A DNA stretch of 64,000 nucleotides from Rhodosorus marinus. Lineage: Eukaryota; Rhodophyta; Stylonematophyceae; Stylonematales; Stylonemataceae. Made by a program: the position numbers and the translations under genes. The stretch is from positions 434,001-498,000 of the forward strand of contig JAMWBK010000011.1 in the NCBI GenBank assembly GCA_029953675.1. Direction: 5' to 3'. The notes under the pieces were generated by a model that worked only from the letters and a program-made list of their open reading frames with translations, ran no database searches and was not told the origin of the DNA. Shown in pieces: positions 20,620 to 30,102 of the stretch (the stretch's first letter is position 1; every line of letters starts with the position of its first letter).

Positions 20620-21200
20620 CCCGCGCTGAGGTTGAGGTTGAGTCGGCCGAAGCTCGCCGTGGGGTTGAGGTTGAGGCGGCAGAAGCTCGCCGTGGGGTTG
20701 AAGACCCTGTAGCCCGCGCTGAGGTTGAGGTTGAGTCGGCCGAAGCTCGCCGTGGGGTTGAAGATCCTGCAGCCCGCGTTGAGGTTGAGGTTGAGAAGGC
20801 CGGACCTGGGGTTGAAGTTGAGTCGGCCGAAGCTCGCCGGGGGGTTGAAGCTCGCCGGGGGGTTGAAGCTCGCCGTGGGGTTGAAGATCCTGCAGTTCGC
20901 GTTGAGGTTGAGGTTGAGAAGGCCGGACCTGGGGTTGAAGTTGAGTCGAACGAAGCTCGCCGGGGGGTTGAGGTTGAGAAGGCCGGACCTGGGGTTGAAG
21001 TTGAGTCGGCCGAAGCTCGCCGTGGGGTTGAAGCTCGCCGTGGGGTTGAAGCTCGCCGTGGGGTTGAAGCTCGCCGTGGGGTTGAAGATCCTGCAGCCCG
21101 CGTTGAGGTTGAGGAGGCCTACTCCGGGGTTGAGGTTGAGGAAGGACGGAGTTGAGGTTGAGAAGAACGGAGCCGGCGTTGAGGTTGAGGAGCCCTTAGT
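20176..21200 (+). repeat. GVEVE minisatellite, copy 3
   Basis: Same units as copy 1 in a different order, with local runs of GVEARR (18 nt) repeated four times near 21,010-21,080. This points to slippage and unequal exchange. Confidence 0.8.
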
Positions 21201-21273
21201 CGGCGCTGAAGTTCCCGTGCAGTTCTTTGGAATTGCGGAAACAAGAGATCGTATTATCAACAACTTCAACTAG

Positions 21274-21689
21274 AGTGAAACTGGTAACCAACTGTGCTCG
21301 CTTGTTCTAGAAATGTCGCGCGAGTTTAAACTGCTGATATAGTTATCCTCATAAAATACAAAGATTCTTAGCAATACCTATCGCGCGAACACTGGACTAG
21401 AGTTGGTGACACGGTTGAAGTGGAAGAGGAACTCTCGCGATCAGCTTCGGCTAGTACCGCCCGGCTTTCAATTGCAGATCTTCTAGTCTCGGACGTCGCC
21501 GCTCGACGCGTAGTATTTGGATCTTGCCGTCACTTGCCCGACATCCCCCTTTATTCAGAGCGCTATCTTCAACTTGCCCCATGTGAAATACCTCTCTTCC
21601 ATCTGGCGCCTATAGTCTTCTTTCCCCCCTGCCCACTCGCGAAGTATGGGGTGCTGCCTCACCTCTCAATGACTTACCACCGTTCCAAA
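21274..21689. other. 3' flank of repeat gene copy 3
   Basis: Near-identical to 9,884-10,310, with no gene. It includes a TTTATTCAGAGCGC motif at about 21,551 that resembles the family 2 3' border and is also present in unit 1. Confidence 0.4.
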
Positions 21690-22385
21690 TTGTTGGAGGG
21701 TTTTGGGCTGCTTCCCAAGTTTCTTGGCTTTTTGGGGGACTGACGCGGGTGTTTTATCAGTGTTTCCTGGGGTCGCTCTTCGAACACGAGTTTTGGTCAG
21801 TTTTCAATTGTGGTTTTTATTTGGTTGCGTGTTCTCACTAGTGATGCAGTAGACGGAGCTCTCGGCTCCCTCAGGGTCGGACAGGAATTAGGGATTTGAC
21901 CTCTGCGGCGGCTCAGTGCCTTCCGCTGATTTTGCTGGGCACTGGTTGGCACCTTGTCCGCAGGTCCTAGGAGCCCGGACGCCATACGCGGCTCTACCGC
22001 TTGCTGTTCCGCTATCTTCGTTCTCAGGTGCTAGTGGGCACGGACCGAGATGTGGAGTATGAGGTCCCCCTGCCGGTGGCAACGGCAATTGCTGAAGCGG
22101 TTGACGCCCCAGTAGTGCAACGGGTGGCGGACCTTGTGGTCACTGATCTGACTGCTCGCGGGAGTGAGTACATCGACCTTTCTACAACTTGTCCCCAGGT
22201 TACCAGATACTTTTCAGCGTCTGCTCGACGCCGAGGCGCTGCAACTCGGTCAATGCGGCAACTGAGGGAATCTAAGTACGCTTCGCCTATGTTAGACTCT
22301 ACGATTCGGCATTGTCCTACAGGTTGTTCCACTTACCATCGAGTGCTTTGGTTTAGTTGATAGTGTGTGTTCTCGTTGGCTCTTT
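21690..22385 (+). mobile_element. LINE family 2 (divergent) C-terminal fragment
   Basis: Paralogue of 10,290-11,084. It encodes LPVATAIAEAVDAPVVQRVA and DLVVTDLTARGSEYIDLSTT in one frame, with frameshifts on both sides. Confidence 0.75.
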
Positions 22386-22590
22386 CGGAGGATGAAGGGA
22401 ACAAACCGGTATGATAATGCTGAGTCGCGAAACGTAGACTGCAACATCGCCTCAGCTTGTTGCGATTTTTCCAATTGCCCCATTGACCGAGCTGCAGCTC
22501 AACAGTACCAACCGGATACAGGGAGGTACCAGGTCGCCTAAGTACAACTGGTAGAAATTTCAATATACTCACCTCGATGAGCCCTCAGAT
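22386..22590 (-). mobile_element. LINE family 2 (divergent) antisense fragment
   Basis: Paralogue of 11,085-11,285; the head-on arrangement is preserved. Confidence 0.65.
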
Positions 22591-22616
22591 CAGTTCGCGC
22601 AAGCTTCCCTTTCTTC

Positions 22617-22960
22617 AGGTTTATTCAGAGCCTAACCTATCTGAGAAGCGAGAGACCAGACGCTGATGACGCGGGTCTACAAACAAAGAAGCATTTGAGG
22701 GCTACAGGGTCACAGAAAGCTCCGTTAGCAGACCATCTAGACGCCCTGGGTCGTTGCGAAAGATACCTCGCAGCCAGCGAGAACCTTGACTATCTATTAA
22801 GCTAAAGCATTCAATAATGACGGGGACAAACCGGTATGTAACGGCCGAATCGCAAAAAGTAGGGTTTGACACCGCTGCCGCGTGCTGTGATTCTTGCACA
22901 TGCCGCATGGACCGAGCTGCAGCTCCTCGACGCCGAGCGGACGCTGGCAGGTACCTGGTC
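22617..22960 (-). mobile_element. LINE family 2 3' fragment
   Basis: Starts at the 3' border TTTATTCAGAGCC. On the minus strand it encodes the C-terminal region (SQGSRWLRGIFRNDPGRLDG) and the endonuclease end. Paralogue of 11,312-11,718. Confidence 0.75.
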
Positions 22961-23265
22961 GCCTGAGGACAAGGGATGGATAGGTTCCCTGTCCTGTTTA
23001 ATATTCCCCAAAAGGATTGGATGATAACTGACGGTTTGTGGGAACTCAAAATAATGATAATTCAATACACGAGATGACAGCTTGTCATTCGGAAACATTA
23101 TCATGATTCAATATTCTCATCGAAGATGATTGATTATTAGACTAACGTTGATTGAGAAATATCAGAGAATTTTATTGAACTCACAATCAGACTGTGTTTT
23201 GGATATTTTCAACACCACACCACACGAATTTTCTAATTTTGTTTATAGTCTATCTAAGACAAAAT

Positions 23266-23278
23266 GAATGAATGGTTT
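23266..23278 (-). mobile_element. 13-nt family 1 micro-insertion
   Basis: GAATGAATGGTTT matches the inverted family 1 end with one mismatch. It lies between two copies of AAGACAAAAT (23256-23265 and 23279-23288). Empty sites are at about 4,376 and 12,039. Confidence 0.75.
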
Positions 23279-23305
23279 AAGACAAAATAACGGACGTGTC
23301 ATATA

Positions 23306-24809
23306 CGAACGAATGGTTTAATCGGAGGCTGAAAAAAAAACCCCGAGGGGAAAAAAATACTAAGCGCGGCGAAGTACTCGCGCCTCCAACATCAAAGCGG
23401 CATTCATGCGCCACAGCACGAAACTTAAGCGGGTAAACAACGATTGAAGACGGTCAGGGCGTTCGCGGAACAACTCCCGAAGCCAGCGAGAACCAACAGA
23501 GTCCATGAACCCAAAGCACTCAATGATCAGGGGTACCAAGCGATGTGCTAGTGCCGAAGCACGAACACCAGGGGAAGACAAAGCCCCCGCGTATTTGATC
23601 TCTTTGCGGCGTCTCATGCTGGCGGCGGCAGATCCACGGCGCTCCCCCGCAGCCGGGAGATAACGACTAGCTTGAGGGTTAGGAACAGCAAGATCAACGT
23701 ATGTGGTACGGCGGCTGTCGTCACAGGTGATCACCAGGTCGGCTACACGGCGTTCATCATTTTGAAAGTCCGCGACGGGTAAAGGTTTCTCACGTTCGAT
23801 TTCCAGACCGGCTTGCCGGACTATAGGCCGAAGTTCCCGGTATAACAGGTTCAAGATCCGTGTGTGGCGGCGGGTTCGAGCACCTTTCACCGCCGAGCAA
23901 CTAGCGAGCAGGTGGGCGCCAAAATCTGCGTTGTCTTCAGTCTGAGAGCAGAGAGGGCACGACGAACCCATCTCGTACGGCCAAGGGGGCTGATGTAAGC
24001 CGAGGTATAAGCGCAGTGAAGTACGCACTTCGAAATCCGACAGTGTGAGTGGCGGAAAGGCTGGTACGGTCATGAGCCACTGAGAGCTAAGAACCCCTCC
24101 AAGACTAAGTAGGCGGGCGCGAGCGCGAGAAGATGAGACCATCTGCGCGAGGAGTCGGCCATATGCAGCACGGTGCAAGTCCCAAGAAAGGATATTTTGC
24201 AGCGCATCCGTGCGTGCTTGAGCTCGGCTCCCAGCGCGCTGGGAATCATCAGGAGGATCAACTGGAACTTCTTCTTCTGCGGCAACCACTGGGTCAATCT
24301 CCCCTAGAACAGGTTCAGGCGCAGGACGAATCCCCGGGGCGGAGTCTCGAGAGCGGTCAAATACAGCTCGCCAGTCAGGAAGACGGGGTTGAACGGTTTC
24401 GGGGAGACTAGTACAGGAATTCAGGGCGGTTTGGAGCTCCAGAAACAAGTCTTGGGCGCTTTCCGGTACCGTGGGAAGCAAGACACCCCGCGAGAGGCTC
24501 GCCATCAAATTGCGGAACTTCGAGATACCCAAGCTGCTCAAAGTGGGAAGTGCGGTTCCCCAGGCCCCTACTGCGGCTGCAGGTTGGACCACAACACGAT
24601 TGCAGAGGCCCAGTCCCCCCAATCGCAATGGGAGGCCTACCTGGGCGCGCACGACATCACAGGTGGGTCGCGGCAGAGCGCTCAGCTCTTCATCGAGAAA
24701 ATACCCTAGGTCACGGAAACTTTCAGCATCCGCACGAGTGGCCAACCACCGGCCCCAATGAGTTGGAAGTGAGCGAAGCCAATAGGTTAACCGCTGACTG
24801 CAACAATAC
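23306..24809 (-). mobile_element. LINE family 1, 5'-truncated, 1,504 nt
   Basis: Bounded by CATATA at 23300-23305 and 24810-24815. The frame is open from the 5' break through ATG 24745 to the stop at 23360 (461 residues from that ATG). Counting from that Met: RT thumb remnant and GLPLRLGGLG (37-46); linker; zinc knuckle C263, C266, H278, C283; restriction-like endonuclease with D336, D351 and K381/K384; C-terminal region ending VLRRA. The RT palm is lost. This is the longest intact family 1 frame in the window, which implies recent insertion. It lies in the unit 4 lead-in, whose empty versions are at about 4,400 and 12,060. Confidence 0.92.
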
Positions 24810-24889
24810 CATATAACTGCTATCAGACAGTTTATGACAACAATATCATTTGCCTTCTCAACAGGCTACGTACGCTAAAAAAGGAAAAC

Positions 24890-25326
24890 GTGAGTTTATA
24901 TGGAGAACTTTTCCAGATTCGCCAAAGTCCCGCATTGTTCGGACTTTCGATCATGACACTGAATTACGCTAATACTTAACCATTCGTTCGTAATACTGAG
25001 ACGATATCTGACGCATTGACAGGTTTTATTGATAACTCCTGGGTCTGCATCTCATCGTGTTTGGACGAAGGTAACTATTTAGAAGTTCTCTGGACAGTCC
25101 AAGCGGGAACTGTTGGTGGAGATTGGGAGCGCATGGGAGACAGACTTTTGATATGGGTTTACCAAAACAGTACGGACATAAGCATTCTATAGGGCTTTTC
25201 GTCGGTTCTAACACCCCATCGGTGCGAGAGGCATGTACAGCGCAAAAGATCGAAACGTTCGTTGCCGCTGGCCAAACTCCGTCAACGCCTTCTCCTTTGC
25301 CGGTTGTGTTAATAATCAAGCTTTAG
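24890..25326 (+). pseudogene. decayed MNSYGEL-family ORF, copy 4
   Basis: The start codon is changed to GTG (24890). A 14-nt micro-insertion at 24977 and internal stops follow. The end (SNTPSVREACTAQKIETFVA, PSPLPVVLIIKL, TAG) is intact. Confidence 0.45.
24977..24990 (+). mobile_element. 14-nt family 1 micro-insertion
   Basis: TAACCATTCGTTCG lies between two copies of TAATACT (24970-24976 and 24991-24997). The empty site is at about 4,550. Confidence 0.8.
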
Positions 25327-25513
25327 GTGGAAGCGTGAAAGGTTGAGTTTTTAGTTTTCGGTTTCGAGTCCGGGAGAAACTTTGCCTTTTTACTTTACGT
25401 TTCTTCGATTTGCGTCCTGTTTGGAGATCATTTTTGGTTTGAAGAACACACGCTCTCCCCACATGGATTTTAGGTTGTTTTCACTATATTGGAATGGTGC
25501 GTCGTTGATGTCC

Positions 25514-26637
25514 TGTAGGCTTTCCCTTTGGGTACAACAGGGTGATCCCTTGTCCCCTTTCCTACATGCCTGTGGACTACAACTCGTCTTGCTTTGTCTT
25601 CGCTCCGAATTCCCGCAGGTTCGTACGGTTGCATACCACGACGACGTGTGCCTCCTGGGGCCTCCCGATACTCTAGCGCTCGCTTATGATCGTCTCCGCT
25701 CCTTGGCTTCGCGGGTTGACTTGGAGGTTGATCATCACAAATCGTTCTACTGGGGAGGTGTACCTGCACAAGAGCAGCGTCGTTCCAGGATATTTGGAGA
25801 CCGGATGGTTTTGTCCACTTAGGCATCCCCTACGGGTCGCCGTCCTTCGTTGAAGGCGAGTTGCTGCAGCTCCTCGGTAAGCACAGACAGCTGGTTGCAG
25901 AGCTTCGACGGCTACCTCCGGGCTCTCTCCAGTGCTCGTTGTTGCTGTTTCGGTATTGTTGCAGTCAGCGGTTAACCTATTGGCTCCGCTCACTTCCAAC
26001 TCATTGGGGCCGGTGGTTGGCCACTCGTGCGGATGCTGAAAGTTTCCGTGACCTTGGGTATTTTCTCGATGAGGAGCTGAGCGCTCTGTCGCGACCCACC
26101 TGTGATGTGAACTTCGGCCTATAGTCCGGCAAGCCGGTCTGGAAATCGAACGTCAAAAACCTTTACCCGTCGCGGACTTTCAAAATGATGAACGCCGTGT
26201 AGCCGACCGGGTGATCACCTGTGACGACAGCCGCCGTACCACATACGTTGATCTTGCTGTTCCTAACCCTCAAGCTAGTCGTTATCCCCCGGCTGCGGGG
26301 GAGCGCCGTGGATCTGCCGCCGCCAGCATGAGACGCCGCAAAGAGATCAAATACGCGGGGGCTTTGTCTTCCCCTGGTGTTCGTGCTTCGGCACTAGCAC
26401 ATCGCTTGGTACCCCTGATCATTGAGTGCTTTGGGCTCATGGACTCTGTTGGTTCTCGCTGGCTTCGGGAGTTGTTCCGCGAACGCCCTGACCGTCTTCA
26501 ATCGTTGTTTACCCGCTTAAGTTTCCTGCTGTGGCGCATGAATGCCGCTTTGATGTTGGAGGCGCGAGTACTTCGCCGCGCTTAGTCTTTTTTTCCCCTC
26601 GGGGTTTTTTTTTTTCAGCCTCCGATTAAACCATTCG
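25514..26637 (+). mobile_element. LINE family 1 with RT domain, internally deleted
   Basis: The only family 1 copy here with RT palm motifs: VQQGDPLSPFLHACGLQL (motif B) and VAYHDDVCLLG (motif C, DD kept). A frameshift near 25,785 precedes IWRPDGFVHLGIPYGSPSF and the thumb (RLTYWLRSLPTHW). At about 26,108 the frame jumps from TCDV directly to the endonuclease (EL-RPIVRQAGLEIERQKP), removing the zinc knuckle. It ends in the normal family tail. No target-site duplication joins its flanks: the left flank is block B forward, the right flank block F inverted. The element therefore sits at a rearrangement breakpoint. Confidence 0.88.
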
Positions 26638-27514
26638 TTCGGTTAAAAATAAGTCTGAGCAACGTTTACCGCACCTGCATTTGGAAATACTGGACTTTAC
26701 TAGCATAGCCTGAAGCGCTACGCAAGGCGTGAAGATGAACTAATAACTAGGGAGGGAAGTATGCAACCCCAGGCGCCGATGGCGCGCCTCGGAAAGCATG
26801 TCGCTATACTGAAGGGCGTTTGCTAAGGACTCCCCTCCAATTTAAGTTTTTCGAACCTGAATAGAAAATAAACGCAGAGGCTTCGTCCTCTAAATGCTCC
26901 GATAACGACCGATTGCTGTCCGGCATCGCAAACTTCCTTTCGGCATGCGATTGTTCTACTCCCAGTCCTTGCCCCACAAACAACGGTACGGCAAGGGGGG
27001 CTATTATTTCACAAGTACCATGATTCGTTACATGACAGGTTCGCGAGCTGAGATATATAATCAGAAATCATGGCGTGAGACGGAGGTTCTCATACCAAGA
27101 AATAGCTATGATCCAAAAGACTGATCCGGAAATGAAATGATTGATTATTGGACTAGCGTTGATTGAACATCGAATGTGTATCTTGAAGTTCTCTTTCAAC
27201 CCCCCTTCCAATTAGGGAATATGCCACAATCTGCCCCCGCTCGGAACCTTTGTCAATATTCAGAGAAGCAAGCTACCCTGAGGCGTGGAGAGTGAGATGA
27301 TGATGACTCTCGTCCAAGAGAACAGGGCTGCTGCGGAGAGAAATCTGCAGGACGAAATTCTTCCAATCTCTCTGGTCTGTCCGCGCTTCCTAGCCTAACC
27401 TATTTGGGGACCTCAGTCTCCCAATCAAAACCGATCTGGCAATCAAATCAGAAAATTACAAACTGAAAACATGCTCTGAGGGGGGGGGGGGCACTCGCAC
27501 TTCTAGGACATCGA
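26638..27514 (-). repeat. inverted block of the duplication unit
   Basis: Reverse complement of sequence found forward at about 5,080-5,330 and 13,400-13,790 (for example the AACGTTTACCGCACC and AGTCCTTGCCCCACA motifs). It is flanked on both sides by family 1 3' ends (26,637 forward and 27,515 reverse), suggesting inversion by recombination between elements. Confidence 0.65.
26693..26805 (-). mobile_element. LINE family 3 insertion, 113 nt
   Basis: Flanked by ATACTG (26687-26692 and 26806-26811). The empty site is read inverted at about 13,745. It contains the family 3 3' UTR and the last codons in antisense. Confidence 0.85.
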
Positions 27515-27592
27515 CGAATGGTTTAATCGGAGGCTGAAAAAAAAAACCCCCAGGGGAAAAAAGACTAAGTGCGGCGAAGAACTCGCGCCTGA
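27515..27592 (-). mobile_element. LINE family 1 3' end, 78 nt
   Basis: Inverted family tail, T-runs, a stem variant (CCCC-TG-GGGG) and the last codons only. It marks the other end of the inverted block. Confidence 0.75.
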
Positions 27593-27695
27593 TATTCTTT
27601 TTTTGGACGGAGAAGCAGAAAACATGAACGGGTCTTCTGCTTATTGTAGTCATCGGATTGACATTCATCGGCATGAGGCTGTCTATTATTAGTAG

Positions 27696-27956
27696 TTGTG
27701 GTCTTGCACGCGGATTGTAAGTTCTTTTCGCGATTCGGCGGTGACGTACCGGTTTGTCCCCCTCATTAGTAAACGCTTTGGCTTGATAGATAGTGTAGGT
27801 TCTCGCTGGCTGCGAGGTATCTTTCGCAACGACCCAGGGCGACTAGATAGTCTGCTCACGGAGCATTCTTTGACCCTGTGGCGCTCAAATGCTGCTTTGT
27901 TTGTAGACACGCGTCATCAGCGTCTTGTCTCTCGCTTCTCAGAGTAGTTAGGATCT
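27696..27956 (+). mobile_element. LINE family 2 C-terminal fragment
   Basis: Open plus-strand frame encoding FRDSAVTYRFVPLISKRFGL, GSRWLRGIFRNDPGRLDSLL and the end LVSRFSE. It finishes in CTGAATAAAC. Confidence 0.8.
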
Positions 27957-28021
27957 GAATAAACGCGAAGTCCAATAGTCAATCATTTCATTTATGGATC
28001 AGCCTTTGTATCAATAACTAT

Positions 28022-28088
28022 TTCTTGGTATTCTCATACCAAGAATTAATGACATGAGAAAGAGGCGAGAACCTCTTTCTCATGTCAT
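28022..28088. repeat. double hairpin, templated inversion
   Basis: TTCTTGGTAT-TCTC-ATACCAAGAA (28022-28045) is followed, after TTA, by a 17-bp-arm hairpin (28049-28065 with 28072-28088; ATGACATGAGAAAGAGG and its complement). Units 1-3 have only the single uninverted version of this sequence. Confidence 0.9.
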
Positions 28089-28987
28089 GACTTCTAATGA
28101 ATGAATTATGTCTCGGCTTGCGAAAAAAAGACTATCACGTAACGAATCATGACTACTAGTGAAATGATAGTCTGCCGTACCGTTGTTTGTGGGGCAAGGA
28201 CTGGGAGTAGAACAATCGCATTCCTAAAGGAAGTTTAAGATACCGGACGGCAATCGGTCGTTATCGGAGCATTTAGCGGACGTAACCTCTACGTTTATTT
28301 TCTATTCAGGTTCGAAAAACTTAAATTGGAAGGGAGTCCTCGGCAAACGCCCTTCAGTATTTCCAAATGCAGGTGCGGTAAACGTTGCTCAGACTTATTT
28401 TTAACCTATGCAATCGGACGTTCTTTTTTCGGACGGAGATGACAACGCTATGCAGGCTTAAAACACCGTAATCCTCATCCGGAACTAAGAGTTCGTTTGG
28501 AAAGCAAGTACAAGTCTTGGCCGCGCGTCCGCGACATTAGACGGACAGAAATTTAGCATTTCTCCCTTGTTTCTAGTCCCCCTTCACGCAGTGAGTAGCG
28601 TTTCAGGCTAGCTAGTAAGTCGATCCAGTATAAGTATACACAATCTATTTTTGAATCGCGCTAGAAAGTTTGAGCGCGTGTGTAAAAGAGAGACTCCGAA
28701 TGCGGACTGTCACTGAAACTCTCTAATAAGCGCTGACAGTTAGTGCGGCACGAGCGTGGGGGTGGCAGTTACGAACTAGTTCACCGGGTTCGGTTGTGTG
28801 AAGCACTGCGAAATGAACTTATTTTGCTTTCCAATTGTCACAGACTCCCCTTCAGAAAGCCGATGGTTACCGTCAGCAGCGTCAGGCAGCGTGGAGGTGG
28901 CAGTCGCTCCGGTCATTGCTCTGGGCGGAACGAGGTACATTTCTCCGCCAAGGAATACCGGAATTTCCAGGCCTCACGTACTCGATC

Positions 28988-29009
28988 AGCCTCCGATTAA
29001 ACCATTCGT
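28988..29009 (+). mobile_element. 22-nt family 1 micro-insertion
   Basis: The insert runs AGCCTCCGATTAAACC then ATTCGT and is flanked by TCGATC (28982-28987 and 29010-29015). The three sister units lack it (about 8,283, 14,390 and 19,810). Confidence 0.85.
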
Positions 29010-29106
29010 TCGATCTCGCAGGAATGTTTGTTCACAGGCTTTGCGCGAATACCTGGTCCGTGATATTTCGCTGCGGTAGGTAGCTGCCGAATAAAGGCTA
29101 CGGGGT

Positions 29107-29114
29107 TATAAGTA
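29107..29114 (+). promoter_or_regulatory. TATA-like box of repeat gene copy 4
   Basis: TATAAGTA lies 165 bases before the ATG at 29,272. Confidence 0.45.
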
Positions 29115-29271
29115 AAGCGACGCAAGCTAGGTGTTGGGATATGGGAGAAGTCCTGCATTGGTAGAAGCGGGAAATCTGATGAGCGCTGAGAACTAAATTT
29201 GCAGAGGAGCGAAAGAGTTTGCAGACCGTCTGTAGAAGTTGTCTATTTGGTGTAGAAAGATTGGATTGAAC

Positions 29272-30039
29272 ATGATGAGGTTGAGTGCTTTAATTCTGGT
29301 CACCCTATTAGGGTTCACAGTGGCGGTTCCATTGATGCAGAAAGTTCATCTTGCTAAGAACGTACAGGCAGATGTTCAATCTCGGGCACTCCTAGCAGCC
29401 GGGGTTGAGGTTGAGAAGGCCGGGCCAGGGGTTGAGGTTGAGTCGGCCGAAGCTCGCCGTGGGGTTGAGGTTGAGGCGGCAGAAGCTCGCCGTGGGGTTG
29501 AAGACCCTGTAGCCCGCACTTTTTTTCTAGATGAGGCGCTTGGAAGCCTGGTTGAGGTTGAGGAGGCTGGAGCCCTGGTTGAGGCTGTTGACGTTGGAGC
29601 AGGCGTTGAGGTTGAGAACCACGTAACCCGCACTTTTTTTATAGGTGAGGATGCTGGAGCCGGGGTTGAGGTTGAGGATGCTGGAGCAGGCGTTGAGGTT
29701 GAGAACGTAGCCCGCACTTTTTTTCTAGATGAGGCGCTTGGAAGCCTGGTTGAGGTTGAGGAGGCTGGAGCCCTGGTTGAGGCTGTTGACGTTGGAGCAG
29801 GCGTTGAGGTTGAGAACCACGTAACCCGCACTTTTTTTATAGGTGAGGATGCTGGAGCCGGGGTTGAGGTTGAGGATGCTGGAGCAGGCGTTGAGGTTGA
29901 GAACGTAGCCCGCACTTTTTTTCTAGATGAGGCGCTTGGAAGCCTGGTTGAGGTTGAGGAGGCTGGAGCCCTGGTTGAGGCTGTTGACGTTGGAGCAGGC
30001 GTTGAGGTTGAGAACCACGTAACCCGCACTTTTTTATAG
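29272..30039 (+). CDS. secreted repeat protein, copy 4 (divergent repeats)
   Basis: The signal peptide is as in the other copies, with a short GVEVE start. Three near-identical 66-residue repeats follow (TFFLDEALGSLVEVEEAGAL, then VEVENHVTRTFFIGEDAGAG). In the third repeat a T7 run is T6, which brings a stop at 30,039 (255 residues). Beyond it the repeat pattern continues in the shifted frame, and the family C-terminus (VPVQFVGISETRDQTINKFN) ends at 30,351. That C-terminus is in frame with the ATG, so a second compensating indel exists. Function is unknown. Confidence 0.5.
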   Translation: MMRLSALILVTLLGFTVAVPLMQKVHLAKNVQADVQSRALLAAGVEVEKAGPGVEVESAEARRGVEVEAAEARRGVEDPVARTFFLDEALGSLVEVEEAGALVEAVDVGAGVEVENHVTRTFFIGEDAGAGVEVEDAGAGVEVENVARTFFLDEALGSLVEVEEAGALVEAVDVGAGVEVENHVTRTFFIGEDAGAGVEVEDAGAGVEVENVARTFFLDEALGSLVEVEEAGALVEAVDVGAGVEVENHVTRTFL

Positions 30040-30102
30040 CTGAGGATGCTGGAGCCGGGGTTGACTTTGAGGATGCTGGAGCAGGCGTTGAGGTTGAGAA
30101 CG
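29509..30102 (+). repeat. 198-bp higher-order repeat, 3 units
   Basis: The motif GTAGCCCGCACTTTTTTT starts at 29,509, 29,707 and 29,905, exactly 198 bases apart, and again at 30,102, which is 197 bases on. The missing base is the T6 frameshift. Confidence 0.9.

Larger units (their letters stand above)
15807..23040 (+). repeat. segmental duplication unit 3
   Basis: The unit begins inside the MNSYGEL pseudogene and otherwise follows unit 1. It contains the third secreted-repeat gene and ends with the same opposing LINE pieces. A family 1 element has inserted into its RT remnant, and a family 3 element near its start. Confidence 0.7.
27957..29106. other. non-coding block and upstream region, unit 4
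   Basis: Matches 7,195-8,336 of unit 1. It contains the double hairpin at 28,022 and the micro-insertion at 28,988. The 81-codon open frame seen in units 1 and 3 is disrupted here. Confidence 0.4.

Noticed and set aside
20157-21269. 370-codon antisense frame over repeat gene copy 3
   Set aside because: Same composition artefact as in copy 1.
29509-29650. Real 22-nt introns in repeat gene copy 4
   Set aside because: All introns that can be verified here are 67-133 nt, and removing 22 nt would shift the frame at each site.
8512-30039. CRISPR-like array interpretation of the GTTGAG repeats
   Set aside because: The repeats are coding-phase minisatellites without unique spacers, follow a signal peptide and lie in a eukaryotic genome with introns.
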